DNA from: Phylloscopus collybita
Taxonomy: Eukaryota; Chordata; Aves; Passeriformes; Phylloscopidae
Direction: 5' to 3'
Assembly: GCA_027886175.1 (NCBI GenBank)
Contig: JAJNNQ010000075.1
Span: forward strand, 32,952,501-33,016,500
Length of the DNA stretch: 64,000 nt
The position numbers were made by a program, and so were the translations under genes. Under the pieces are notes generated by a model. The model did no database searches. It saw nothing but the letters and a program-made list of their open reading frames with translations, and was not told the origin of the DNA. Shown piece by piece: positions 12,701 through 22,270 of this stretch (the stretch's first letter is position 1; every line of letters begins with the position of its first letter).

Positions 12701-15700
12701 CTTTTTTTCCAGTCTAAATTTGATAACAGAGTATCTACTTTTCCAATGTTGCCCTTTACCTTAAATAGCTCTTTTCTTTTCTTGTGTTTTAGAAAGATTC
12801 TATCAGCATGATTTTTTTGTTAGTTTGAGATTGTTTGATTGTTTAGTTTCAGGTTTTGTGGGATTTTTCTTATAAGCCAAACAAGCCACCATTTTTCAAT
12901 CTCTTAGGCTTTAAATTCCCTTTCCTTTCCTGCAGCTGTTCTAGTTTGAATCAGTATTTCCTAAGCACCAGACCCGTGTGCATGATACCAGTTCTTCCCC
13001 ATTTCTCTTGGAATACTCTGACAGATATAGCTGCAGATCACATTTGTCTTTTACAGCTGCTGCATATTGGTGACCCAAAGTAATTCTGATACTCCCAGAT
13101 CTGTCACCTTCTCTGATATTCCCAGTTGCTAAGCCCAATTATAGCAGACTTTATTAGTAGTTCCCAAATTAATAGAGTTGCACAATTTAGTGTAGTAAAA
13201 CAATAGTAAAACCAAAAAAGAAAAGAGGGGATTTAAAGGTGCTGACCCAGTCTGATTTCTCGGCATACCCATGCTACACAATTTTTCCTAGGAACCTGAA
13301 TTGACAAACTGCATTGTAGAAAGAGATCTGGTTTTATTTCAAAGATTTCCATGCAGGCTACTGTTTCCCCTGGCACAGCTGTCACACTGTTTTTCCTTCC
13401 TGTTAGACTACAAGATCTTGTTTCAAGATAGCGTTTCTCTAACTTCCAGTAAGCTGAATAGGCTGAGGTTCTTTATCCACCTCAACATTTGAGTTTCATC
13501 CCATCAGTCCCTTTTTTGGATCTACTTTAAACTGTGTTGTTGTAACCTCCCCTAGAAATGTGAATGGGGTAACCAGAAGCAGTGATTTAACAGTGACAGC
13601 ACCAAGGCTATGTAGAGTCAAGTTCTGCTTGCAATTTCTCTTCCAATCTATGGGTTGCCTTGGTTCTTTTGGTGACAATGTCACAATGAAGCCCTTATGA
13701 TGGTCCCCCTAAATTCTCCTCAATACATTCTACATAGCTGAAACCTGCATTCTTTGTTCCCAAAAGTATTGCCTCCCTTCTGTCTCCATCAAATTGCATT
13801 TCTTAGATTACATCTGTTAAAACCAAGTGTTGTGGTTCATTCTGTAACAGTAACCTGTTTTCCTCCCGATTTACCACCCCAGCACTGTGTCATCTGCAAG
13901 CAAATGTTTTGTGCTTGGTCTAGGTCAGAGGTGGCCAGCTGACAGCTGAGGGGCCATTTCTGGGCCACGAGACAGTACTTTTTAGTCCTCAAGAATGTAC
14001 TGTACTGCTTTGCATTTTCTTTCTTGAGAAACATGAATAACTGAAAATGTACACTTGAATAATACTAAAATTGATGCCTTTTTTTTTCCTGTTTTCAGGG
14101 CACAGTGTTTTACTGTTTGATGTATTTATTTAACAATTGGCCTAGACTCTGCTGAACTTTTTCTTGTAACTGGTGGTTTTCAAAATGACTATTTTCTGTA
14201 ATTCTGCTGGCTGTTGCTATTTCATTCATTCTTTGGGGTTTTTTATACTGTCACCTACACTTCTCTTTACTTACTCAGTGTCACTTTTTGTTCCATAATA
14301 CATAATTTGAACTTCACATGCTTGTCTCTTTCTAACCGCAGTGAGAGTAACAGTGATTCAGATGTTTTCTAGCTTTTGAAAAAAACTCAACATTACTACT
14401 ATTGGATGGTTTAGGAAGGAAGATTTTATTGCCTAATAATAAACAGCTGTGCCTGGACTGACTTACCTGGTGAGAAGCAGGTATATTACCCCTGGTAGCA
14501 AACAGATTTTGCTGGCTCTCTCTCCTCTCTCATTGTGGCACTATGCTGCATCATATAGATATATCCAGAGCTCAGAAATACTAAGTTTGGTGTTTACCTG
14601 ATCATACTTGTGTAATGTCCAACTTCTCTTGTTTACCACTTGGGCTCCCAGCATCACCAAGCAAAAAGATTGTGGCCAAAATGGGCTTGGTAATTATTAT
14701 ATACTTAGAGGCTCTTTGCTATGTTTGAGGAATGAGATCTTGTCTCATGATCATCTTCTCTCTTATAATTACATTAAGTCTCTTCAGGCTGCTCTTAGTA
14801 GTGTTTCTTCCAGGAGGCTGCTACCAGGAATGCTGAAATGCTAGCTGCTGTGTCTGCAGGTTCCTCCTGTCCAAAACAGCTTCCTCAGGTATCAAGAAAG
14901 TAAACCTTCCTGGTGTTGCATCATTCAGAGATCTTGTCCCCATCTTCTTGTTTGCATGGTGGACTACTGCCATGGTTTTGCCTGTTATTTATTTTGCATC
15001 ATGGATCTGTGCTATTTACTGAGCTATCAAAGAAGCAGTTTGAAACTTATGCAAGAAAAGAGGCTCCTCATTATATGAAATAAACCCTATTTAGAAGTCT
15101 GCTCAGAGTAGTTGTGTATTAATCTGCACAGGGCAGTACTCCCCAGGCCAAAATGATCATGGCATTTAAGAAGAGTTATCTTGAACAGGTATTTTGATTT
15201 CGTTCAGCATACTAGATTAAAGGAGCTCTGTAGTGGTAGGAAAGTTTACTTGTTAGACACCTTGTGTCTAGATAGCTTTGTAGATAACTTTGGTTTACGG
15301 GAGACTGTTAATTTTGCTTAATTGCGAAGGGATTCTAAGATGTGTTTGTTCTTTTTTAGTCGGACTTCATATATGATAACACCACTTTACCTTTTTTCAG
15401 AAAATTATAAAAACCTTTCCATTTCTTCGTCCTTCTCCGTATTTTTCTAATTGATTTTTTTTGCGGTTAGAAAAGTTAATGTGGGATGTTTTGTTTTAAG
15501 GTCTTCTGAAGCAAATATATTCATATAACAAAATAGTAGGAAATTTTTAAATTGTTTATTTTGAGTTTGGGTTGAAGGTATTTATATCTGATACTATGTC
15601 AGTCAGGATTCTTGCATCATCACTAGCAAAGAGATTCTTTAATTGAAACTTCGTTGATGCCTTTTGTAGTGGCTTGGAGTCAGCTTCCTTTTCCATACCT

Positions 15701-18700
15701 GTCCTAAGTGCTATGAGGCAAATCATGCACTCATCTTTTGGTTCCAAAACTGCTGTTGATTCAGGATACAAATTTTTTATTTCTGCTTTCATTTTTACCT
15801 TCCTTTGTCTACTGAACAATCAGAAAAGGTGTTTGTGCTTGCACATTCTAATGAACGTTGATTAGTAGAAGAAAACACTGTTTAAACGTGGATTCATCAA
15901 ATGCATGCAGATAGAGCTGCAAAGTTGTCTATTATCTTTCTTTCTGAGTGAAATAATGTGGTTCTCTTCCCTTCTGATTTAAATTTTCACAGTCAGGTTT
16001 AATTTCTGCACTTTAAGAAGCAGAAAGCATCACTGGGAGGCTTGCAGCACTTACTCCATTTCTTTAGAGTTAAAATTTCTATGGCAAAAATATTTTAAGT
16101 TTTTAATCTTTCCCATTGAATTGTAGTCTTGTCTCTGGCAGGATTTGAAAGCAGTCTTTAGGTGGTTGCATATGAATGCATTTTTCAAAATCAGTGAATG
16201 GCAAAAGAATTAAGTCAGGAGGACCTGAAATGAAAAGGCTTTGTGTGGTAAATCCAGGACAGTCTTCCTTGACAAGAGAAGACTGAGACAGGATCTTACC
16301 ACTATGTGTCTGGAGGGAGGGTGTCAAGAGAATGGGATCTACTCTGAAGGAAGTAACAGAGAATTGACTCAAAAAAGTCTTCCTAGAAAGAGGTTTCTTT
16401 CGTTCCCTGTTGAACTTCTTAGGAAAGCTGTTTCTTCTAATATTTCAGAACCTTGCTGAAGGGCTCTGTTTTGTATTTTATGCCAGTTCCTACACAGTGA
16501 GGTAAATACTTTGACTGAGAAAGCAATGCTGTAAATTTGGCAAACTACTCTTTCCACATAACTAAGCATGACACACTTTTTGGTTGTGCAGAAATGCACA
16601 GCTTCAATACTTTTTTGTGACTGTGTTCAGAAAATTATGGAGACCATCTTTAAGGAAAGCATGCTACTGCACATTTTACCATTTAATGTTGTATTTCTCC
16701 CATTGCTTACAAACAGAAAAGTATTGTTAAAACTAAGTCACTAGTTGGTATAATTTGGCCTACATGTTATCTCATCAGGTTTTGAAAAAAGTGTGTGGTG
16801 GTTTGCAAGCAGCAAAGCCATGTGTTATTGAGGGTAGGAAGGTAGTCACATGTTTCCGCTTTCGGAACTTTGATAGCAGAGATGTCCTCTTCAGATAACA
16901 CTGACCTAATTTATGGAACCTGCTTTGTAGAATATACATAAGGGTCATAGTATCAGGAATGAAATCTTTGTTGTTGACTGTGAAGCAGAATAATATAAGT
17001 CAAACACATGCTGTGCAAGAGGAGTGCCTGGCCATACAGCCACTTCCCTGACTTCAGCGTTGTCTCAGGAGCGGGCGTTGGTACATGCAAGCAGTGTAAT
17101 GGTTTGTAATGCTTCCTTTGAATTCCCAGCCCTCCCCCCAATATATTTTTTGATTCACTGTCCTTAATATCTTGTTACCAATAGGTTAATGATCCTGCTA
17201 TGAGGGGAGGCAATCTCTTTCCAAACCAGCTGCCTGGAATGGATATGATAAAGCAGGACGGAGATGCAGCACGGGTAAGAAATGGGGCACAGGAGCAGCA
17301 GAACTATGAATATGCTGTGGCTGAAGTGGATACGGTATCTTTTTACTTACAGAGTTACAAGTGCCCTGGATAATAGTAATTAGTGTGAGGGAGGGCTGAT
17401 CTATAGACACAGAGAAGAAATGAGGGACAGACGGACGGACAGACTGAGGGCGGCCGCGCGGTGCGGGGGAGGCGCCATCTAGCGGCGGCCTCCTAGGCCA
17501 GGGTGCGGTGATGTTCCCTGCTGTTAAAGAAGAGGAATTTGAGGAAGAGGGGAAATTAGAAACATCTTCTGAAAAGTTAATAATTTCATTACATCCCTGT
17601 CTTTTTTGTGTTCATATGTATTTAAATTTCCCTGACAACAATTCGTCTTACACCTTCATTGCTCATATAAACATACAAATGTCTGTCTCCAAGAGTGGAG
17701 GATCTGTACATAAAGAGTCTCTTTGGCAGCCATTTCATGGTCACTTTGATTAATAAAAAGATGATGTGTATTCTGCTCTAGCAGAAGTTATTATATACCA
17801 AGGCATTAATTACCTCATAATATATCATAAATTGGTTTGGGTTGGAAGTGACCTTAAAGATATCTACTTCCAACCCCCTGCCATGGACAGGGACACCCCC
17901 TGCCATTACACCAGCTTGCTCGAAGCCCCATCCAACACTGAATACTTCCAGGGATGAGTCATCCACAACTTGTCTGGGCAACCTCTTCCAGTGCCTCACC
18001 ACATTCACAGTAATGAATTTCTTCTTGTATCTTAACATTCTCTCTTTCAGTTTAAAGCCATTGCCCATTGTTCTGTCACTGTATGCCATTATAAAAAGTC
18101 CCTCTCCAGCTCTCTTGTGCACCTTTTTAGGTACTGGGAGGCTGCTAGAAGGCCTCCTACCTAGTGCATTCCCTAACCAGGTAAATGTCTTGTGCTAAGA
18201 GAAGCCTGGCTGTCAGAGAAGAAAATACCAGGTACTGCTGAGGAAAGAAAGGGAATAAGGATGTTGAGACAAAAGCAGACTAAAGGAAGAGGTAGATTTT
18301 AAATAATTGTTGACGAGAGAAGGAAAAGAGAGTGAATGTGAGAGAAATGGTACAAGAGATGGTGGAGAGAAGTCAGGGTGAAGATGGAAAGAAATGAGTG
18401 GCATGGCTTTTGGCAGGGAATCTTTAGGGTATAAAATTATAATGATGGAGTCAGTGCTATGATAATGAGAGGGACAGTAGCAATGCATAAGAGAAGCTTT
18501 GTTTCAGCTAAAGAAAAGCAACGTCTTCAAACCTCCCAAATTATTTTGGAAAGGTACATCAGACTGCACTTCATGATTTTACATTTATTCTACTAATGTA
18601 CCTCTGACTGTCGATGAAAATGCAGTTTATATGCACTATAAATACCTTTCACTGAACTTTGAACTGTAGTAGAGGTTAAATGGCTGCTGTTTTCATACAA

Positions 18701-20175
18701 CTGAGACATAAACTATTCCTACAAAACTTTTTTTTTTTTTTTAAGAAAGTTCAAGCTGTGTAATTAATGTGCAACTTTTGCAGTACATACTTCTCTTCAA
18801 ATCGTTGGTATAGTGGGAGTGTTTATTTAGTATCTCTCTAGAGATACTGTTTTCTAAATGTCCACCCTGAAAATAAGGGCATCTTTAGATTTCCACTTTT
18901 GTTTCCACTTGCAAAACCACTAAGAGGCTCACTGAGCTGCCTTTCAACATATTAGAAAGAGGAGTCAAAGTTTAGTTTGTCCTTATTAGTCAGGGCATGA
19001 GGGGTGTGAGTCTGGTGTCTCTGCTGAAAGGAAGGAGGAGCCAGGACCAGGACTCAGTGCTGCCCATGGCTGGTCACACCCAAACAGCTCCACCTAAACT
19101 GGGAGTAGGAGATGTACAAAACATAGGAGTTTGCTTTCCTTCATAGTGGGACAATTCTTGCCACTGAGTTTATTTGTCAGTAAAGCAACATTTCTAGGCC
19201 TTGTGCGAACGCAGAGAAAAACGTGGTAAGGTCCAAAGCACGGTGTAGGCAGCTTCCAGGAGGCAGCCTAGCAGCATGCACGTGGACTGGTGTTGGGTTG
19301 GAAACTGGTGGGTAGCTGCCTACCCACCAGCACTGAGCAAACAGGGCCTTCCTCATGCATGACAGGAGCAAAGAGCTGCTCCGTGGCCAGAGCCATAGGA
19401 TGTGAGTGAAAAGCAGCCCCAGGGGAGGAGGAAAATGGGTTTGGCTGGATTGACTCTCTGACCTGACTGACCACAGCACCCCATGGGAGCAGGCATTTAC
19501 AAGGAGAGGAAGACAGAAAGGCACGGATTGCAGCCACTGGAAGGAGTAGTCTTAAAACAACTGTGAAAACCACATCCTGATGTTCTTGTGAATAAGAAAA
19601 GATAATCAGCTCAGCTGAAACCAGTTTGTACTATATTTGTGTAAAGACATTGCAAGGGTATTAAGTATGAGGTAAAAAACATCTCTAGGGATCCATAGCT
19701 GAAGCTGGCTTTACTTCTTTATTCCCTTGTTCATTATGAGTCTTGGAAGGGAAAGTGAACCAGGGCAGTTGTTTCCTTTGACAATGATGCAGCACTAAGA
19801 GAGCTTTTTGCACATATTCTGAGAATGAGACTTCTTTTAAACCCTGTTGCCATGCCTTCAGCTGGAGTTCACAAGAGGTGGATGATCCTGAGTTATTGTA
19901 ACATCCAGGATAATTGGAATGAATTAAAAACCTAATAATACAGTGAAATTAAACTCCCACTGATATCAAACAAACTAAATCACTGGTCAGTTGTATCAGT
20001 GTACACAAAGAATAGTTTAAATTAAATTTCAGGTAGAAAGCATTACAGTAATGCGCAGTCGACAGTGGATGTTGCACTCCAGCACCCCAGATCTCACTGA
20101 CCTATCAATCTTCACTGTCCCAGCAGGAAGAATTAATTTTCCCCCGTTTCTCTTCTTTTGCAGAAATATTGCTGA
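537..20175 (+). CDS. NCOA2: Nuclear receptor coactivator 2, C-terminal part (10 exons)
   Basis: This is the 3' end of the p160/SRC coactivator NCOA2 (TIF2/GRIP1), a nuclear protein that bridges ligand-bound nuclear receptors to CBP/p300 and CARM1. Exons read by eye: 537-752, 1394-1523, 4460-4625, 6521-6799, 7618-7695, 8230-8467, 9176-9353, 11609-11807, 17185-17274 and 20164-20175. All have AG/GT borders and phases that join without a break into about 528 codons. The translation follows human NCOA2 almost residue for residue, including the AD1 helix ([12 protein letters not shown]), a Q-rich block and the terminal KYC-stop, which separates it from NCOA1 and NCOA3. The bHLH-PAS region and the three LXXLL receptor boxes are encoded upstream of the window. 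No frameshift or premature stop was seen. The gene is partial only because the window cuts it. Confidence 0.97.
753..1393 (+). other. NCOA2: NCOA2 intron a-b
   Basis: Intron with a GTAAGT donor and a TTGATTAG acceptor. It contains a 21-base A run at 815-835 and is otherwise AT-rich unique sequence. Confidence 0.85.
1394..1523 (+). CDS. NCOA2: NCOA2 exon b
   Basis: Encodes (G)[19 protein letters not shown] and then [22 protein letters not shown], ending in a split arginine codon (AG|G) at a GTGAGT donor. The segment is the conserved linker just before AD1 and differs from human NCOA2 at only a few positions. Both splice phases fit the neighbouring exons. Confidence 0.96.
1524..4459 (+). other. 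NCOA2: NCOA2 intron b-c
   Basis: A 2.9 kb AT-rich intron with short T runs (2622-2635, 3064-3080). The short open frames inside it (for example minus strand 3119-3604) lack any recognisable protein similarity, so I treat them as chance. No interspersed repeat was recognised. Confidence 0.8.
4460..4625 (+). CDS. NCOA2: NCOA2 exon c, AD1 / CBP-p300 interaction helix
   Basis: Encodes [20 protein letters not shown] then [20 protein letters not shown] and [15 protein letters not shown]. This is activation domain 1 of the p160 family: the amphipathic leucine helices that fold together with the CBP/p300 NCBD domain. The LLDQLYMAL helix and the IPELV helix are both intact. Acceptor TTTTCACAG and donor CAG|GTATAC. 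Near identity to human agrees with strong constraint on this domain. Confidence 0.97.
4626..6520 (+). other. NCOA2: NCOA2 intron c-d
   Basis: A 1.9 kb AT-rich intron. A short A/C-rich tract lies near 6266-6290. No coding exon or recognisable transposon was seen. Confidence 0.8.
6521..6799 (+). CDS. NCOA2: NCOA2 exon d, Q/M-rich region
   Basis: A phase-0 exon of 93 codons beginning [20 protein letters not shown] and ending [14 protein letters not shown] before GTACGG. It follows the human protein closely ([40 protein letters not shown]). The exon is strikingly GC- and CpG-rich compared with its AT-rich introns, mostly through G/C third codon positions. The segment lies between AD1 and the glutamine-rich domain. 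Confidence 0.97.
6800..7617 (+). other. NCOA2: NCOA2 intron d-e
   Basis: An 0.8 kb AT-rich intron that ends in a T-rich polypyrimidine tract and a TTTAG acceptor. Nothing else was recognised. Confidence 0.85.
7618..7695 (+). CDS. NCOA2: NCOA2 exon e (26 codons)
   Basis: A small phase-0 exon encoding [20 protein letters not shown] then TGVPTQ. It matches the human segment [20 protein letters not shown] and is flanked by TTTAG and GTGAGA. Because it is 78 nt and phase-0 on both sides, skipping it would preserve the frame. Confidence 0.95.
7696..8229 (+). other. NCOA2: NCOA2 intron e-f
   Basis: Short AT-rich intron. It contains a two-copy tandem duplication of a 17-bp unit (TGCAAATACAAATCAC plus one base) around 7970-8003. 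It ends at a C-rich TTCCCCCAG acceptor. Confidence 0.85.
8230..8467 (+). CDS. NCOA2: NCOA2 exon f, glutamine-rich domain
   Basis: Starts [20 protein letters not shown] and contains a run of six glutamines inside [12 protein letters not shown], encoded mostly by CAG triplets (about 8303-8333). It ends [12 protein letters not shown] plus a split glycine. It is the Q-rich segment of NCOA2, and the glutamine run is slightly longer than the human one as I recall it. The donor is GTACTG, weaker than the other donors in this gene, but reading continues in frame into the next exon at G|GT ATT AGT. GC- and CpG-rich. Confidence 0.95.
8468..9175 (+). other. NCOA2: NCOA2 intron f-g
   Basis: An intron of 0.7 kb after the atypical GTACTG donor, with a CA/TA-rich stretch near 8710-8740 and a TTTTTCAG acceptor. 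The frame stays open for about 100 codons past the donor (to 8775), so retention would add unrelated residues before a stop. Confidence 0.8.
9176..9353 (+). CDS. NCOA2: NCOA2 exon g
   Basis: Encodes (G)[19 protein letters not shown] then [20 protein letters not shown] and [19 protein letters not shown] plus a split serine. It is almost identical to human NCOA2 in the region leading into AD2. Acceptor TTTTTCAG, donor GTAAAT. Confidence 0.96.
9354..11608 (+). other. NCOA2: NCOA2 intron g-h
   Basis: A 2.3 kb intron. Open frames such as 10069-10488 show no recognised similarity. No clear repeat family was identified. Confidence 0.8.
11609..11807 (+). CDS. NCOA2: NCOA2 exon h, AD2 region
   Basis: Encodes (S)[19 protein letters not shown] then [20 protein letters not shown] and [20 protein letters not shown], ending SSMGPEQ at a GTGAGA donor. 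This is part of activation domain 2, which binds the arginine methyltransferase CARM1. The sequence is methionine/asparagine rich, as in the vertebrate orthologue. Confidence 0.96.
11808..17184 (+). other. NCOA2: NCOA2 intron h-i (longest in window)
   Basis: A 5.4 kb intron, mostly unique AT-rich sequence. Visible structure: an imperfect two-copy tandem duplication of a TTGGGATATCTGAAAT unit at about 12356-12398, and a minus-strand 87-codon open frame at 15556-15819 of unknown origin. A short segment at 13921-13975 begins CAGAGGTGGCCA like some hAT-type ends but is too short to assign. Confidence 0.75.
17185..17274 (+). CDS. NCOA2: NCOA2 exon i (penultimate coding exon)
   Basis: Phase-0 exon of 30 codons: [20 protein letters not shown] then [10 protein letters not shown], followed by GTAAGA. 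Matches the human C-terminus (MIKQEGDTTR). The frame remains open for 32 further codons past the donor to TAA at 17371-17373, so intron retention would give an alternative tail instead of KYC. Confidence 0.96.
17472..17485 (-). promoter_or_regulatory. Candidate CTCF-binding site
   Basis: On the minus strand the 14 bases read CCGCTAGATGGCGC. They fit every position of the vertebrate CTCF core consensus CCRSYAGRKGGCRS. It sits in a compact GC- and CpG-rich patch (about 17448-17510) inside an otherwise AT-rich intron. The motif match is visible; occupancy is inference. Confidence 0.5.
17820..18170 (-). mobile_element. CR1 LINE fragment (3' portion)
   Basis: The + strand carries the reverse complement of the avian CR1 3' region: TTGGTTTGGGTTGGAAGTGA, then CCAACCCCCTGCCATGGACA, CATCCAACACTGAATACTTC, TTTCAGTTTAAAGCCATTGC and AAAAAGTCCCTCTCCAGCTC. 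The element therefore lies on the minus strand with its 3' end near 17820, where the usual ATTCTATG-type terminal repeats are degraded. The internal end near 18170 is approximate. It is a 5'-truncated, non-coding relic. Confidence 0.92.
20164..20175 (+). CDS. NCOA2: NCOA2 last exon, coding part (KYC-stop)
   Basis: After the TTTTGCAG acceptor the exon reads AAA TAT TGC TGA, giving the terminal Lys-Tyr-Cys that ends vertebrate NCOA2. The remaining several kilobases of the exon are 3' UTR. Confidence 0.95.
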   Translation, partial: KYC

Positions 20176-21839
20176 CCCTGAGGGCGGTCTGGTTGCTCCT
20201 TTCTTCAGCTGACTGGGCTTACGGCCCCAAACCCTTACCAGTTTGAAGAGCTGCGTCTGTTTGTCGTGTCCCGGCGGAGCTGCCCGCCGCGGCGGCTGCC
20301 TGCTGCCGACAGGACTCGGCCCTGCCTTCCCGCGGGGAGCCGGGCGGTCCTTGCCCAAGAGCAGCCTCTTCTTTGACAGTCTGAAGCTAGCGTACAGACA
20401 TTGCTCAGTCTGTTCACTGCATTCACCTTAGTGCAACTTAGATCTCTCCTGCAAAGTAAATGTTGACAGGCAATTTTCATAAACCATGTCAGATTGAATG
20501 TATTTAAATGTATGTATTTAAGGAAAAACAACCACGCTCTTGTTCTGTTTCTGTTTAGTTCTAGACCTTGGGGTTTTTTTTTGCTTTGTTTTCCCTGGCT
20601 TACACAGTCTGGTGCAAAAGGATTCAGTTCTGTCTGAAAACTGGTGTTTTAGACTAAGGCCTGCATTTTGGGGCGGAGAGGAGGCATGGAGGAGGGCGTA
20701 GAAGCAACGTCTGGTACCTTTAGAGACCTCCAACAAGCATGTTCCACTGACAGCAAGTCAGAGAAGATCAACTGATGCAGAAAACCATACAGACCAATTT
20801 TGAATGGGGTTAAAGTTGTAAAACAGATGAAAATTACCCTGTGAGAGGGCTGTTTATAAGGGGTGATTTGGTTGGGTTTTGTCGTAGTGTTTATGATGCA
20901 AGTCATGAATCCAAACAGACAAGTTGGTTACCTTCTCATTTAATTAAATTCCTAACAATCAGCAAATCTGGTTTTTTTTTTTCTTCTTTCACCTGTCTCT
21001 CCTGACCTCTGTCATCTTACTCTTTCTAACAGAATTAAAAAACAGGTTACTCCGTTATTTCCTTAGGTGTGTTTCCAGCAATCTGCACAGCCAGTTACTG
21101 GATGCTGAACAGCAAAGTTCAATGGTAATGCATGTAATGATTATGGTAGTGGCAGAATTGGTGCATAATATCAAAGATACCTGCTTTAAAGCATGATAAT
21201 TTCTGGTTCCCATCCCCTTAGGTGGGAAAATAGCAATTCCTGTAATACCTATAGCAGATATCACTACAGACTTCACCACTATCATGTTTCTGATTGTTTT
21301 AAAGCAGTGTGGACTACAAGGACGTTTTGTAAGGTACATGAAATCCAGTTTATATGTAAACAAGCAATAATTTAAGTTGAAAACTTAAGTGTTTTACTTG
21401 TATAATTTTTGTGAGATATACATGTTGTGAAGTTGATTCCAAATGAGGTACTTCAGTATTAAATTAGATATCTTCTTAGCCGTGTGTGTCTCCTGGAAAA
21501 GTGTTTTGTAAAGGATCACAATGCCTTGATTAGACCTAATTTGTAGGCTTGAGACTTCTCATTTTCTAAGCCTTGTGATTCTGCTCATAATACCATTTAA
21601 TTAACCTATATTATATGCAGCCACTGTAGGAACCAGTTCTTGATTTTTGTATGTTTATATCCTTTCGTAACAAATCTTAGAAAAACTATTACTAAGCAAG
21701 CCACTGTTAAGGCATGTTGGTTTTTTCCTTGCCCACTGTGGTTTGAATAATCTTTTACTATACTGACATCAGTTTCTGAGGACTTGGAATATTAAGAAAT
21801 TGATGAGTTTGAGCTGTTTTCTTTCTGCTGACTCCTAAT

Positions 21840-22270
21840 TGTTTAGGAATGGTACTCCCTAATTTAGTGCTCCCACTGAGACTCTCCAAACCACGAGCCC
21901 GCTCACTCCCCCTCCATCTTTCCCTGTGGAGGGCTGGAGAGGGGAATTGGAGGCACAAAAGGTAAAGATCATGGGTTGAAATAAGAACAATTTACTGGAA
22001 ACAGCAATGAGATAAGAAAACGGTGACAACTACAATACTAGTGACAGAGGGTACAAGAAAGAGACAAACGATTCTCACGGAAACCCAGGACATGCCCGAT
22101 GCTCCCTCCACCACTGCGCTGATCCAGAAGAGAGCCCTTCTCTTGGGAAGAGACTCCCTTCCCCCCGCCCCGGCAATGATGTGAGGTGTTACACAACAAC
22201 CTCTGGGCCCTAGCCATGCCCTCTCCTGGCTACTGCAAAAATTAACCCTATCCTGGCCGGAACCAGGACA
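21840..22270 (-). mobile_element. Solo LTR of an avian endogenous retrovirus (probably ERVL-type)
   Basis: The 431-bp element runs TGTTTAGGAATGG...GGAACCAGGACA on the + strand, and both ends are TG...CA. It is flanked by identical 5-bp copies of CTAAT (21835-21839 and 22271-22275), a complete target-site duplication. Read on the minus strand it starts TGTCCTGGTTCCGGCCAGGA, a start I recognise from abundant bird LTRs. Its AGTAAA-like poly(A) signal lies at 21991-21996 on that strand. No internal retroviral genes are present. A 5-bp duplication fits class III (ERVL-like) elements; the family name is inferred. Confidence 0.88.

Larger units (their letters stand above)
17275..20163 (+). other. 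NCOA2: NCOA2 last intron
   Basis: A 2.9 kb intron. It carries a small GC-rich patch with a NotI-type GCGGCCGC and a CTCF-like site (17440-17510), a minus-strand CR1 fragment (about 17820-18170), and a T run near 18728-18742. It ends at TCTTCTTTTGCAG. Confidence 0.9.

Noticed and set aside
13921..13975. CAGAGGTGGCCA followed by a GGCC/GGGCCAC-type stretch, reminiscent of a hAT transposon end
   Set aside because: Too short, and no opposite terminal repeat or 8-bp target duplication was found.
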